Of a stretch of 64,000 nucleotides of DNA, positions 10,512 through 24,600 are shown piece after piece; position 1 is the first letter of the stretch; the number at the start of each line of letters is the position of its first letter. The notes below the pieces were generated by a model, which was not told the DNA's origin, made no database searches, and saw nothing but the letters and a program-made list of their open reading frames with translations. A program made the position numbers and the translations under genes. The DNA comes from Phaeophleospora eucalypticola (Eukaryota > Ascomycota > Dothideomycetes > Mycosphaerellales > Mycosphaerellaceae). The DNA lies in NCBI GenBank assembly GCA_022814565.1, contig JAKLNG010000002.1:2232001-2296000 (forward strand), in the 5' to 3' direction.

Positions 10512-13500
10512 ATGTCCGCCAGAGCGATTCGTCCCATCAGCATGCCGCCCAAGCTAGGGCAGGATAATGATATTGGAGACTTAATGAAGGCCATTCGCTT
10601 GACTACTATTGCTTCCAAGGCGGAACTACGCAGTTACAACGCAAGTGAGCTCTCAGGGGACACCTTACCGAACGGCAGCAAAGAACCCAGTGCAAATGGC
10701 AAGGCTGATGCAGGAACGGAGTTGGCAGCTTTGTGCGAGACAGAAATATTGGAAGAATCTCTGGAAGATGTCTTGAGAAGCCTGTGGGCAGATGTGCTCG
10801 ATATTGAGCTGGAAGAAATTACTTTGGAGTCTCACTTCTTTGAGCTGGGAGGAGACAGTCTTGCAACGGCCAGTAAGTGAAATCATTCAAGGTTCCGAAA
10901 TGTCAACTCACGATGGGCGTGCTGCCAGAAATTGCAGCGCTTTCTCGTAGGAGAGAGCTTAGGATCACTCGCGAGATGGTCTTTCAAGCGCCGATATTCG
11001 AAGATATGCTCGATCTCCTCTCGAAGTTCACGACGAATCCTAGTTGTAAAGACCTTCCGCCAGAATCGGCCCATTATTCGCCATTTTCGCTCATTGAAGG
11101 GGACGTTCAGCTGGCACGTCAGCTTGCGATTGAACAGTGCGGCGTTGCAAGCGAAGACATAGAGGATTTGTACCCAGCCACCGCTTTGCAGGCAGGGCTC
11201 ATGGCTCGTTCCATCAGCGCTTCTGGCGCTTATATCTCCTCGTGGCTAGTGCGGCTGCTTCAGCCGCTCGACGTGGAATCTCTATCGAACATTTTGCATC
11301 AAGCTGTACAAAGACTGCCAATCCTGCGAACGGCGATGGTGACTTCGGCGGAGCATGGCTTTGTTCAAGTCATCCTCCCACCGCCAAGTATCGAGGTTAT
11401 CCGAATACCCTCCACAACTGGACTCGACTTGGAAGCTTTACGGCCGTCCATGGCTCTCGGCAGACCCCTTTCCAGATTTGCTATCGTGGTGTCGGAGGAT
11501 TCGGACAAATTGTTCATCTTGTGGCATGCTCATCACGCAATCTACGATATGTCTTCACTGGAGCTGGTCTCGCAGCACATTCAAAACATTGCACTTGGCA
11601 TGAACCCGGCGCCTTCGCCCAGCTTCGCTAGCTTCGTGGCACACACCATGGAAGTTCGCACAAATCCGGAATGGCGCGGCTTCTGGCTAGAGCAATTGCA
11701 GGACTGTCCCACAGCTTTCTTGCCGCATGTCGAAAGATGCGATCCGACCGACTTCCGTACCGATGCCCGATACACACACCCGCTTACAAAGTCAACGACG
11801 AAAACTTCTTTCACTCTTGCGAATGTGTTCCGTGCTGCGTGGGCATACTTGCTCAGCTGCTATGAGCAAACCAACGACGTTGTGTTCGGGGTAACGAGTG
11901 GTGGAAGGTACGCGGCGGTCCCCAACTGTGCCGAAATAGTTGGACCGACAATAAGCACGGTGCCATGTCGAGTACGAATGAAGCCGAACACCACTGTACA
12001 CGAATTCTTGCAGCAAATCACCATGCAGGCTGTACAAATGAACTCCTGGGAGCAAGTTGGTCTAACCAGCATACAAAGCCTTGGACCCGATGGACAGAAA
12101 GCGTGCCGATTTCGGAGTCTCGTCAATGTTCAGATTGCGGATGCGGGTCGCGAGAATGCGCTTTGGGAGCCAGTCGATCCAGATGCCGCCGAGCCAATGG
12201 ATTACGCTCTTGTTTTGGAGCTCTTCTCCCGCGATGCTGGGGACATGCGTCTACGAATTTCTTACGACAGCACGGTCTTGAGACGACAACAAGTTGCACA
12301 AATTGCCTCGCAACTTGAAGGCATTGTCACAAGCTTCATTGACCATACAACTCAGACTCTTTCCGAAGTTGGGGGTTCTGCCGCGAGGAGAGGAAGTGAA
12401 ACTCTAGACCGCAGCATGAGATCTGAAGATGAACCACCTCGTCCTTTTGAGCTGCTGGACGTACCTACCTTTCGCATTCGGAAGCACGCAGCGGTCGAGT
12501 GTGGAGTCTCTGAAGCCGCCATCGAGGACGTGTTGCCATGCACACCAATGCAGTCTGATTTGATGACGACCTCACTACGGCATCCATCGACACACGTAAG
12601 CCAGATTGTATTGAGCTTGCGGAAGGATCTTGCGGATGAGGACTTCTGTAGAGCATGGGCTTCGATCAAATATGTCCATCATCAGGTGCCTGCTCTTCGC
12701 ACGCGCTTCTTCTATGCACCAGTCGGTGTTTCAGGCTCCGAGCTACAAGTGCAGATGATGCAAGCAGTCGTCGAGGAAGAAATCTCCTGGACAGGCTGGG
12801 AAGACATTGACAAGTACCTCGCAGCGGACCGGAACCGTGGGTTTCGGCCTGGTCAGGCGTTGAGCAGAATTGCACTCATTCATGACCCGGCGGATGGGCA
12901 GGTACGCAAGTTGGTTCTTACTGTCCATCGTGCGGTGTGTGACTCTTCATGTGCACAACTCTTGGTTCGAAGCTTCGAGAACGTTATCAAAGGGACCGTG
13001 GACGTAACGCAAATTGTCTCGAGGCCGTATAATACCTTCGTCCGCCACGTTCTCCGAGCCCCGTATCAAGAGAGCAAGACCTTCTGGACTGATTTACTGG
13101 TGGGCAGCTCTTCACCTTCCTTCCCAGAAGTACCTGTTGGTCATGTCCCGATTTCCACGGCCGCCTTGAGGAAGAAGTTCTTCTTGCCGAGGAGAGCAAA
13201 TGGACTCGTGGAGAAGTACTCCAATCTGGAGTTCTTCCAAATAGCTTGGGCGCTCACGCTGACCCAATATTACGACTCGAACGACGTTGTCTTTGGATCC
13301 CTGTTAAGCGGACGAGACGGCTCTTTTGCCAATCTTCTTGGGCCGACAGAATCAATTGTGCCACAGCGATTGACCTTCGGCGACTCTGAGATGACTTTGG
13401 CTCAGCTATTCCGGGATCTCTCTTCGCAAAATCACATTCTCCAAAGTTACGCACACTGTGGCGTTTCGAAGATTCGCGCAATGAGCACGGGTTGCGCGGC

Positions 13501-16500
13501 CGCGTGCCGCTTTCAAAACCTCCTTGCTCTCCATGAACCACTCGACAAAGACGACACTACTGGTCACCGCCCATGGTTCAGAACTGTAGAGTTTTCCCAG
13601 GCTACCCATAGCTATCCTCTGGTCTTGGAAGCAAACCCCAGTCAAGATTTTGCGACTTGTCAGATGAACTATGATCCTGCTATATTGGGAGAACCCCAAG
13701 TCAGGCGCTTGATGTCGCACATGGAGCATATGCTTCGTCAACTCGCAGATCTGAGAGCAGACGACAGTTTGCGCCTCAAGGACCTCAGCCAAATGCCAGA
13801 AGAGCATCTCGCTGAGCTCCTCTCCTGGAACAAGAATGTGCCTCCGCCTCTGTCTCGCGGCGTGCACGAGCTGTTCGAGGAGAGAATGGACAGTCAGCCT
13901 GACGCTCCTGCTGTGTGCGCTCGCGACGGCGACTGGACTTACGCACAACTGGATGACCTATCCGAGAAATTAGCTCGATCCTTGCGTTCTATGGGGGTGG
14001 GTCCCGGAACTTATGTCCCACTCTTGTTCGAGAAGTGCGGTCTCGCTATCATTTGCATGCTTGCAATCCTGAAGGCTGGTGGTGCAAGCGTTGCACTGGA
14101 CCCTTCTCACCCTCCTGAGAGACTGCGTGGCTTGATAAGCGGTATGGGGAGCTGCATGGTGGTCTGCAGTAGCCAGAATCATGACTTGGCCATTGAACTG
14201 GGCACGAGAGCCTTTGCATTGACCACACAGATCCTGGAGTACTTGTCCAAGCAGCCAAAACAGCAGCGTTTGAGTCAGGAAAATGCCGTGGACGCTGACA
14301 ACACAGCCTTCGTGTTGTTCACCTCAGGCTCAACAGGCATGCCCAAAGGCATTCTCATCCCTCATCGAGCCTTCTCGAGCAGTATTCGCGGCCATTCGGA
14401 AGTTCTGCGTTTCTCAACTGGTCCTGGCTCGCGTAACTTCCAGTTCACGGCTTACACGTCGGACGTCAGCATTGGTGAGATTTTCACGTCACTGGCTGTG
14501 GGATCCTGTGTTTGCGTTCCATCCGATTGGGATCGCAAGAACAATGTCGCGGGTACGATCACTGACATGCAGGTCAACTGGGCCTTTTTCACTCCTTCAG
14601 TTGCGACCTTGTTGAACCCGGCCGAGGTGCCATGTTTGCGCACGATGGTCTTCGGTGGTGAGACCGCCACACCAGAGAACATTCAGACGTGGGTCCCAGC
14701 GCTCAACTTGATCAACTCATTTGGACCTGCAGAGTGCTCCATCTGGACGCACTGCATTCCTCGTCCCGTGAAGTTGGACGACATTGGCAGCAACATTGGC
14801 TACTCAGTGGGTGGTGCAACGTGGATCACCGATCCCGCTGATTTCAACCGTCTCTTGCCTATAGGAGCCACAGGCGAGTTGCTTTTTGAAGGTCCAAACA
14901 TTGCCGACGGCTACATGAATGAGCCAGACAAGACGGCTAACACCTTCGTGAAAGATCCCACATGGATGCCTTCAGACCGAAAAACAATGAAACTTTACCG
15001 AAGTGGAGATCTCGCAAGGTTCCTCCCTAATGGCATGGTCCAGTTCTTGGGGCGACGAGATCACCAAGTCAAAGTGAATGGCTTGCGAATCGAGCTTGGG
15101 GAGATCGAGCATCAGATTCGTAGGCTCACGCCCGACGACATGCTTGTCGCTGTCGAAGTCGTGCAGCCTGCTGGCTCTGGTAAAGTACTGACAGCATTCC
15201 TTGGTCCAAAGAATCCTATGGAGATAGAAGCGACCACTCAGACTGAGCCTTCAAGCGAGGACCAGACCTACCTATCTTTGTTGCTTACGAGCAGCTCGAA
15301 TCGGGTCCTTGACGCTTTGCAGGGGCTGGAAGAAGCATTGACTGGCATTCTCCCAACACATATGGTGCCGAAAGCCTTTGTGCCATTGCGCGAGATGCCT
15401 CTTACCGCATCAGCGAAGACCGATCGCAAGGTACTCAAGCATCTTGCCTCTCTTCTTCCTGCTGAAGAGCTGAGCAGGCTTGGCTCACCTTCGACTGCCA
15501 GACAAGCCCCTAGCTCGGTCAAAGAGCGCGTGCTTGCAAGGCTCTGGTCAGAGGCCCTTGGGCGTAGCCTGGATCTTGATGTGCACCAGAACTTCTTCAA
15601 AGTTGGCGGCGACAGTCTCTCGGCCATGAAATTGGTGTCCTTCGCCCGGAAAGCCAACGTTGTGCTCTCTGTAGAGCAGGTCTTCAAGTTTCCAGCTTTG
15701 CGTGACATGGCTGAAGTTGCGGTCGTCGAGGACCACGACGAGCACGAGCAGGGTCCTCAGCATCTACCTACGTCCAGCTTGCCTGCACAAGTAGCCAGCT
15801 TTTCACTTCTTTCTGGAGAAGATGCAGTGGAAGACGCAATGATGGCAGCATGTGAGCAGTTGGGCGTCGACAAGGACCAGATCGAAGACATCTGCCCCTG
15901 CTCGCCATTGCAAGAAGGCCTGCTTGCTCTCTCCCAAGACGGCAGAGGCACATACGTGGCCCAAATGGTTTATGAATTGCCCGACGACGTTGATCTCAAA
16001 CAATTTGAATCCGCTTGGGCCACCGTCATAAGCGACTGGCCCATCCTGCGGACCCGGTTCTTCCAGCTGCATGGCACTGACGGCACTTCTCGAATCATGC
16101 AGGCCGTCGTCAAATCACGCACCAAGTGGCTCAAGGCTCGCAGTCTTGCTGACTATCTGAAGCTTGACAAGCGCGACAAGATGCAGCTCGGAGATCGAAT
16201 GCTCAGGCTGGCCGCTCTGCGTGACAAGAAGGACAACAAGAACTATTTTGTGATGACTGCTCATCATGCTATCTATGATGGATGGGAACTGGTTTTGCTG
16301 TTCTCTGCGGTTCGGCGTGCTTATCTTGGACTACCCAGACTTGAGACAATGCCGCCAAAGGTATTCATCAGTCATCTCGAATCCAGAGACCGCGACCGAA
16401 GTCAGCGATACTGGCAGACCTATCTTGCAGGTGCATCCCGCACGTCATGGCCCGAGCTGCCCTCGCCTGATTTCAGACCTAGCTCGACAGCAGTACAGGC

Positions 16501-19500
16501 CTGGTCCGCTCCTCTACCTGCAGAAGGGCCGCAGAAGTTCACGTTCGCTACACTCATGCGCACGGCATTTGCTCTACTTCTTGGGGCCTATTCGCACTCC
16601 GAGGACGTCGTGTTCACTTCTACAGTGCATGGCCGAGCGCTGGGGCACAACTCGGCTGAGAAGGTCGCCGCGCCCACACTCGCTACAGTTCCGGTCCGCG
16701 TTAACGTTGGTCGCGAAAGCCTCATTCACGACATCCTCGGTAAGGTTCAATCAGAGGGTGCCGAAATGCTGGAGCACGAGCAAGAAGGCATGCAAAACAT
16801 CAAACGTTACAATCGCAATGCGTTGGCCACTATTGATGCACAAAGCCTACTTGTTGTGCAGGTAGATCCGCCACCAGTCGATCCCTCTGAAGCCGGATTG
16901 ACTATGACCGGGACCAATGCATCAGGTCTTGACAACGGCTTTCTCAGCAGTGCTTTGGTTTTAGAAGCGACTGCGTCTGACAAAGAGATGCGCCTAATCG
17001 CTACTCATGACGATCGGGTCATCAACAAATTGCAAGCCGGAAGAATTGTGCGCCAGCTTGCACACCTGGTTGTTCAGCTCAGCGAAAGCTCTCCTGAGTC
17101 CCCTTTCGCCGATATCGCCATGGTGGCACCGGAAGATAAAGAAGAGATGTTCGAGTGGAACGCTGGTGTGCCCGTCCCTTCGAAGTCACTCATTCATGAG
17201 CTCTTCAGGGAGCAGGCGAGACAACAGCCGAGCGCAGAGGCTCTGGTATCATGGGAAGGGACCCTCACATTCCAGCAACTGGACGTTCTGTCAGACAAGC
17301 TTGCTGCTCACTTGTGGTCAATATGTGGTCTGCGTCAACGCTTGCGCATCCCTTTGTTCTTCGAAAAGAGCATTTGGACGGTGAGTCAAGATGTCGTTGC
17401 TGTGAAGGTCGTTTGCTGACATATAATTCTTCATCTCAGGTCGTTGCCATGCTTGGAGTGCTCAAAATAGGCTCAGCATACGTTGCATTGAACCCTGCTC
17501 ATCCACCCGACCGTCTGCGGTCTCTGATGGAGGATGTAGATGCTGAATTTGCGCTTTGTAGCGAGAGATTCCAGTCGCTCGCTGCTGACGTTGCTCCGCG
17601 CACCTTCTGTGTCGGTCCAGCGACTAGCTACGAAGATGGTAGCAACGATGCTGCGGATATCAAGCCCGATGACCATGCCTTTTTCCTCTTCACCAGTGGT
17701 AGCACTGGAAAGCCGAAGGCTATCATGATCGACCACACAGCTTTTTGCAGCAGCATGCGTGGCCATGGCGAGACACTTTGCTATCAAAAGGGACACAGAA
17801 ACCTCCAGTACACAGCCTACACGTCCGACGTGAGCATGGGTGAGATCTTCACCTCTCTGACGCGCGGGGCAACTGTGTGTGTGCCATCAGATGAAGAGCG
17901 ACTGAACGATCTTGCGGGCGCTATGGAGCGAATGCATGTAAGTCGGTTGACCGGGAGATGGCAACTGTGATTCGCGTCATTTTGTGCTGACATATGGTGC
18001 TTAGGTCGACTGGGCATTCCTTACACCGTCGGTCGCTACGCTTCTGAATCCAGACCACGTGCCTTCATTGCGAACTCTCCTTTTCGGTGGTGAAACCGCA
18101 ACTGTGACCAATGTCAAGACTTGGAGCACACGCTTGCATCTGATCAATTCTTTCGGACCTGCCGAGACCTCGATCTGGAGCCATGCTCATCCGCATTTCA
18201 CAGAGACTGACGACGGAAGTGACATTGGATGGTCAGTCGGCTGTGCGACATGGATCGTTGACCCTTCAGACTATACTCGATTGATGCCAATCGGAGCGAT
18301 TGGCGAGCTGGTGGTCGAAGGCCCAAACATCGCGGCCGGATACTACCGCAACCCTGAAAAGACCAAAGCCGCCTTTGTGGAGCAGCTGCCCTTCTTGCCG
18401 CCTGACCGCAGAAATCGGATTTATCGACTTGGAGACTTAGCCCGATGGATGCCGGATGGTCGAGTCCAATTCCTTGGCAGAATTGATGGGCAGGTGAAGC
18501 TTCATGGTCAACGAATTGAGGTAATTTCCAGATCGCAACACCTAAGAATTCGTTGATCATAATAGAGAGACACTGACTGCTGCTTTAGGTCGGCGAGGTG
18601 GAGCACAACATCAAAGTCTCGCTCGCTTCAAAAGGAAAGAACTTGGAAGTCGCTGTGGAAATGATCAAGAATCCAGAAGAACTCAACGACTCTCGATTGA
18701 TTGCATTCATCAGTTGCGTCCCCGCAGATCAGATTCAAGACCGAGAGAATGCCGCCATCGTAAGTTGCTCAGAGCAGCTGGAGGAATTCGGCGAGCTCCT
18801 CAACGGTCTCAAAGAGAGCCTCGCGAAGCGAATTGCGACCTACATGATTCCGACTTTCTTTGTGCCGCTGACGGCCATGCCTCTTAATGCATCGGCGAAG
18901 ACGGATCGAAAGCACCTCCGTGGTCTAGTCAGCGACCTTGGCTTTTCTCAGCTAGCCGATTTCGCCCTCTCTTCTCGCAAGGAGATCCAGCCTCCTCAGA
19001 CAGCAATGGAGAAGCTGCTCCACAACATGTGGTGCTCCGTCCTTGCCTTGCCTCCGGATAGTTTCGGAGTCGAGGCTGACTTCTTTGAGACAGGTAAGAT
19101 GAGATCTGTCTATGCACGAATTCTGGGAAAGGTGTGGACTGACATCGTGGCCAGGCGGAGACAGCATCGCAGCAATGAAGCTCGCATCCATCGCTCGGTC
19201 GGCAAAAGTGACCCTTGCCGTCCAGGACATATACGACCGACCGAAGCTAGGCATGCTGTCGCAGGCGCTGGAGAAGGTCGCTCCACGCGCGGAGGCCGAA
19301 CTGGCTGTAATCGAGCCTTTCTCGCTGCTGCCATCAGACTTCATGAGCGACATCGAGGCTCTCCGCAGCACTGCGGCCAAGCAATGCTCTGTTAAGCCAG
19401 CAGAGGTGCTCGACGTATATCCCTGTACGCCAACGCAGCAAGCTCTGATCGACAGAACTTTGAAAAGTCCGGGGGCATTCTGGCTGCATAATGTTTTCGA

Positions 19501-20797
19501 AATGCCACCAAGCCTTGACGCTGCACGCCTGGAGACGGCCTGGCAGAGGATCGTCGAAGCTCATGACATTCTTCGGACGCGAATCTACGCCCACAGCGAG
19601 CGTTACTTGCAGGTCGTTTTGCAAAAGCCAAATGCCTTGCGTCACATCACTGTGTACTCACTGCAACGCTATTGCACAGCCAATCTTCTTCAGCCACTGA
19701 AGTACGGCGAGCCGTTGATGCGCGCAGCAGTCCTGACCGAGGCGGTTTCCAACGATTTTGCCAACAAGCGGTACCTCGTGGTGACCTTCCACCATTCGGT
19801 CTACGACATACCATCTCTAGCGAAGATCTTCACCGAATTGGAACATGAGTACGGAGCGATTGCTGCTCCAGATGCCCTGGCGAAACCAACAGACAAGATT
19901 CAAGAGGTCAGCTACAAGCACTTTGTCAAAGTACTTCTGGATCAGGATCGGGCGCTTGTGGAAGATTTCTGGAAAAAATATCTTCTGGGCACGAAGACGA
20001 CACCTTTCGTTGATCCGCCAACCGAAGAGGCCAAGGTCAATCGAGTTTTGCGTCACAAGATTCCCCTTGCTGCCACCATGTCTCAAAAAGGAAGTGGTAG
20101 CAGCAATGTCACGCATGCAGTGCTGGCCTACGCGGCTCTAGGACTCGCTCTTCACCGACAGCTGGCCTCACCAGATACAGTGCTTCGACTTGTGTCCATG
20201 GGTCGAACAGCAGCTGTGCCTGACATTGCCGAGATCGTTGGGCCAACCTTGACGTGGGTTCCCCTCCGAATGACTGTGAACGATGCAGAGATGAGCCTCC
20301 AGGACTATCTCACTCACGTCACTGCCCAAGCTCGACGCTCAGTCCCGTATGAGCAGATAGGTTGGAAAGATATTGGCAAGATGCATTCAGATGCCGAGAA
20401 AGCGTGTGCTGCGGCAACTCAAGTTGTGCTTCACCCCTACGACCCGTACTCGGAACAGCTTGCAGGCGGTCTTGGCCTTCGACGTCGCGAGCTATCGGCT
20501 TTCAGTGACGATGGCGTACCGGTCACCGTGGACATTGCACTCATCATGAAGAACAAGGCTCTCGAATCACTTAGCACCCGAATCATCTTCGACGATAGAG
20601 TTGTGTCCGAGGAGAGCATCAGATGGCTGATGATCGATTTCGAGATCATTGCACAGGCGATTTCGAAGGCCTTGGCAAATCGGGCAGCTAGTCCCAGCGT
20701 GCAAGGCATTCTGCAGGAATGTGACTCCAAGGCAGTTCAAGAGAAGGTTGCTAAGCAAATGGTTGTTGAGCGCATTGAAGACAGATTCTCGAATTGA
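10512..20797 (+). CDS. Nonribosomal peptide synthetase, T-C-C*-A-T-C-A-T-C
   Basis: Six exons (10512-10872, 10938-17380, 17440-17937, 18005-18520, 18589-19093, 19155-20797) give 3,321 residues. Domains by approximate residue: T1 75-150 (FELGGDSL), C1 165-600 (HHAIYD intact), C2 640-1080 (HRAVCD, second His lost), A1 1100-1610 (FTSGSTG, GPAECS, SGDLAR), T2 near 1678 (KVGGDSL), C3 1745-2190 (HHAIYDG), A2 2200-2720 (FTSGSTGKPK, GPAETS), T3 near 2775 (ETGGDSI, split by an intron), C4 2870-3290 (HHSVYD). There is no thioesterase; fungal NRPSs often release or cyclise with a terminal C domain. Starting with T-C without an A domain matches NRPSs that accept a fatty acyl group, as in echinocandin synthesis, and a FAS is encoded next door. 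Both A pockets look nearly the same. The order suggests one acyl and two amino acid units. The start is the first ATG before T1 and no upstream exon is apparent. Confidence 0.93.
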
Positions 20798-21604
20798 GGC
20801 TATTCTAGATAGGGAGACAGTACCTTACTTATTATCATAAGAGTGTCGGTCAGCGACTACTGCCAACAATCTCTTCTATAGCTACCATATGATCACTTGA
20901 GACGATTTAATCATGTATGAAGCCTTTCCGAACCATTTGAGAAATCATGTTACGATTGGTATTATGAGCTGAGACTCGATCACGTGACCGCGCGTAATCT
21001 CTACTTCGCGTCGTCAGACTTCCATTTTCGCATCGTGTGTCCGTCAACCATCACCAATCATCAACCCGTTGCCTCATTCGCAAACGGCCATCCGCCTACT
21101 CCATCGCATCCTTGTGCATTGTGCATCGGCAGGAGAGATCAGCATCTACCATTATCTATGAGACGGCTTCTGCCGCTATTGCCGCACACGTCGTCGGAGG
21201 CGTGCTGCTGTCCGCAGCCCGTGCTTAAGCTTCGGTCCTCGACCTCCCTACGACCTCAATTAGTTCCCACTGTTCGCGCGAATGTACCCGCACAATCAAT
21301 ACGATAATATCTATCATGGCTCTCACGGGACGGCCAGACCTCTCCATTTCATGATGGCGATCAGGCAAGACCACGAAGGTTTGTTGGTCGTGGTGCCACT
21401 TCCCGTGGCCTCATGACAATCCGATGTCAGCATTGGCTGCTGGCTGTGGCGTCTCAGTCCATAGACGACGAGATGGAGCAACGATGAGTAGGGATAGGCG
21501 ATGCTTCCCTGCTCGTCCCAGCCTTAAGCATTCAGCGGCAAGCTCTTTCGCGACGCGACCTCTTGCTAACCTTCCTCGAAAACGATTACAAACGACTCGC
21601 AGCC
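20798..21604. other. Intergenic region upstream of FAS alpha
   Basis: About 800 bases with no convincing gene between the NRPS stop and the FAS alpha start. The first part is AT-rich, as expected of a 3' end. It contains operator-like copy 4 at 21390-21399. Confidence 0.6.
21390..21399. promoter_or_regulatory. Putative cluster operator, copy 4 (GTGGTGCCAC)
   Basis: Exact inverted repeat about 206 bases upstream of the FAS alpha start codon. Confidence 0.65.
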
Positions 21605-24600
21605 ATGGCAGAACAGACACTTGAGCTGGAGAAAGAGCTGACATATGAGCTCCTATTGACGTTGTTAGAGTATGCGCACGGACACAGCGCTGCGATGGCG
21701 AAAAGCTGACGTTCAAACCCAGGCACCAGTTTTGCTCGCCCGTGCAATGGTATGGTACGACTGATATGGCAGCTGTGATCGATCTGATTTCAGTCGCAGG
21801 ATCACAACGCAGGATGCTTTGCTGGATCCTCAAACAATTCAAAAATGTGTCGAAATCGGCCCATCAGACACCCTGCGAGCCATGATGAAGAAGACGTTGG
21901 ATCAGAAGCGCAGAAGCCACACTTTTAAAAATGCTCCGGAATGCTTGACTTTCAGTGACGAATTGGAATGGCTCAACAAGGCGTCTGAGCCGGAGGTTGT
22001 CGACGAGGAGCCTGAAATCGAAACAGCGAACGAGCCGATCATGTCACAACCAGCACCAGTCGCTCCCACTCCAGCGATATCAAGTCCTCCAGTGGCTACG
22101 CCGCAGGCAGCAGCTGTGGAAATTGAAGACTTGCCCGTCACCGCTCTGGAAGCTGTTCTGGCAATTGTTGCATCTGGTTTGAAGACAGGCCAAGCAAATG
22201 TCGACACGTCGCAGTCCGTCAAGTTTCTTGCCAAAGGTATGTTGAGTAATCAACGTCAGGACAAAACACTCCAGCTAATGTACAGATTGAAGGTCGATCG
22301 GCATTACAGAACGAGATCAGTGAGTTGGAACGCTTTGCCACAAGTCGAGGACTATTACTGATACTTTCCCAGTTGGAAACCTGGTCAACGAGTTTGGAAC
22401 ATTGCCAGATGCGGTTGAGGATCTTGCCTTGGTAGAGCTTGGTAAGGAGCTTCAAAAGTCCTTTTCCGGAAAGCTTGGTGGCTTCCTGAACGAATTGCTG
22501 GGAAAGAAACTGGCAGCAAAGCTTTCTCCCGCCTTCACAGTCTCTAAGCTTCGGTCGAAGTTGAAGGAATCATTCGGGCTCAGCCATGGTCGCCAAGACT
22601 CTTGGTTTCTTACGGTCAACTTTGAAGAGATTCCGTCGCGTCTTGATGATACACAGTCCTGGGAGACAGTAAGCCGATGGACTCAATCATACATGAAAGA
22701 CCGCGGCCTAGAATTCCAGAGACAAGAGGCGTCTTCATCGGGAGCCAACCTAGCAACAGCGCCAACTCAAACGGCAAACGATCCACGAATGGCAAAATTC
22801 GGGAAAGACCTTGCCGATCTCATGTCAAAACATTTCAAGCCTGAAGAGAAGCCAGGCGAGTCAGGAATAGGTGGCAAAGAGGACCAAAAGTCCACTGGAA
22901 ACATCAGTGTTGACGAGTTGTCTAAGGAACTCGGGGATGAGTTCATGTCTGGTATTCAGCCTTACTTTCGACCCGAACTGGCGTACAAGTATCGATCCGG
23001 ATGGGCATGGGCTATCCAGGACTTGTACGTTACTCTGTCTCATCTCATTGCAGAGTCGGCAAACCAGGATGAAACACAACTGCTACAGTGGATCGACGTA
23101 CAGTGCGAAAGATTGCGTTCTAGGGCGACAGATCGCGTTACGAAATGCTCTGAATATTTGCTCAACAGATGGGAGGCCAGCTCGGAGAAGGCTGATCGGA
23201 AATACTGCATGCTTCTGCTCCGCAAGCTCCTAGAGCCGGCTGCCTCCAAGTCCAGATCACTACCAAAGGGGCGTCTTCTACCACGAACCATGGTGACCGA
23301 CGATGGCGAAATTGTGTGCGGGGAGATCCCAGAGTCCGGCGACGAGATTTCAGGTGGAGATGTGAACAACGCCGCAGATGCCTATCGTGGATCTTCTTCG
23401 TCATCAGCTCCAGGAGATGCAAGTCACACGCCGTCATCCTCATGGTCGCTGGTGCAGGACCAAGTCCGTATTTGCTCTCAAAATTCACTTGGCGGTTGGG
23501 AAACAGACACTGATCTGACCAGTCAATTTCATGCAACACAGAAACGTTCTGAGACAGCTGAAGACGGGCCCATGGCAGGAAGTGTGCTCGTCGTCGGGGC
23601 TGGACGGCAGTCGATTGGGTTTGTTCTTGTGCGGCGACTTCTCTCCAAAGGTTGTCGTGTAGCTCTGTGCACCAGCCGCCTCACGCTGGCAAATCGCAAG
23701 CTCTACTCTCAGATGTTCGCGCAGGTGGCCAAACCAGGCGCGGAACTCGTCCTCCTTCCTTTCAACCAAGGCAGCATTCAAGACATCACAAACCTAATCA
23801 ATTACATTCACGGCGACCTGGGCTGGCAAATTGACCACCTGGTGCCATTTGCGGCTATCTCTGAGGTTGGTAGAACCGTGGAGGATATCGACTCAACATC
23901 TGAGCTAGCTCACCGAATCATGTCGACCAACACGCTGAGGCTCATCGGTGCCATTGCCGCCTCGAAACGGGAACGCCACATTCTATACCACTGCACACAG
24001 GTGTTGCTGCCGTTGTCTCCCAACCACGGCACTTTCGGAGGCGATGGCCTGTATGCCGAGTCGAAGCTCGCATTGGAGGCAATGATGAATAAGTGGCACT
24101 CTGAGGCATGGTCTGACGCAATCTCCTTATGTGCTGTTCGTATTGGCTGGACGAGAGGAACTGGTCTAATGTCTGGTAACGATGCACTTGCGGAGGACGT
24201 CGAAAGGTTGGGCGTGCGGACGTTTGCTGCCGAAGAAATGGCCGAGCTACTGAGCCTAGTTATGCTCCCGGAGATGTATGAGGCCTGTACTCTGCAGCCT
24301 TTGCTCTGCGACTTCACTGGTGGGCTTGGCTCTGTGCCAGATCTCAAAGAGCGCATTGATGGCATCCGCGCCGCTCTCGAGGCCTCGGTGTCTGTGCGAA
24401 GGAGGCTCAAACAAGAGTCTGAGCGCGACAATGCCATCCTCAAGAGCAGTGCGCCAGGTGACACTCCATCCACTCCGAAGGAGAGACGAGCCAAAATTCG
24501 ACAGGAGATTCCTGTTCTACCAGAGCGATATGAGGATGCTATTCCGGAGAATGCAGCAAATCTCACTAATCTTATCGACCTGGACTCGACGGTTGTGATA

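Noticed and set aside
10148..10618. 156-codon frame on the minus strand at the NRPS start
   Set aside because: It overlaps the first NRPS exon and the operator-like site and shows no family resemblance; the plus-strand carrier domain is unambiguous.
17381..17439. Apparent stop after the NRPS frame near 17417 suggesting a truncated NRPS
   Set aside because: A 59-base GT-AG intron removes it and joins the A2 domain in frame.
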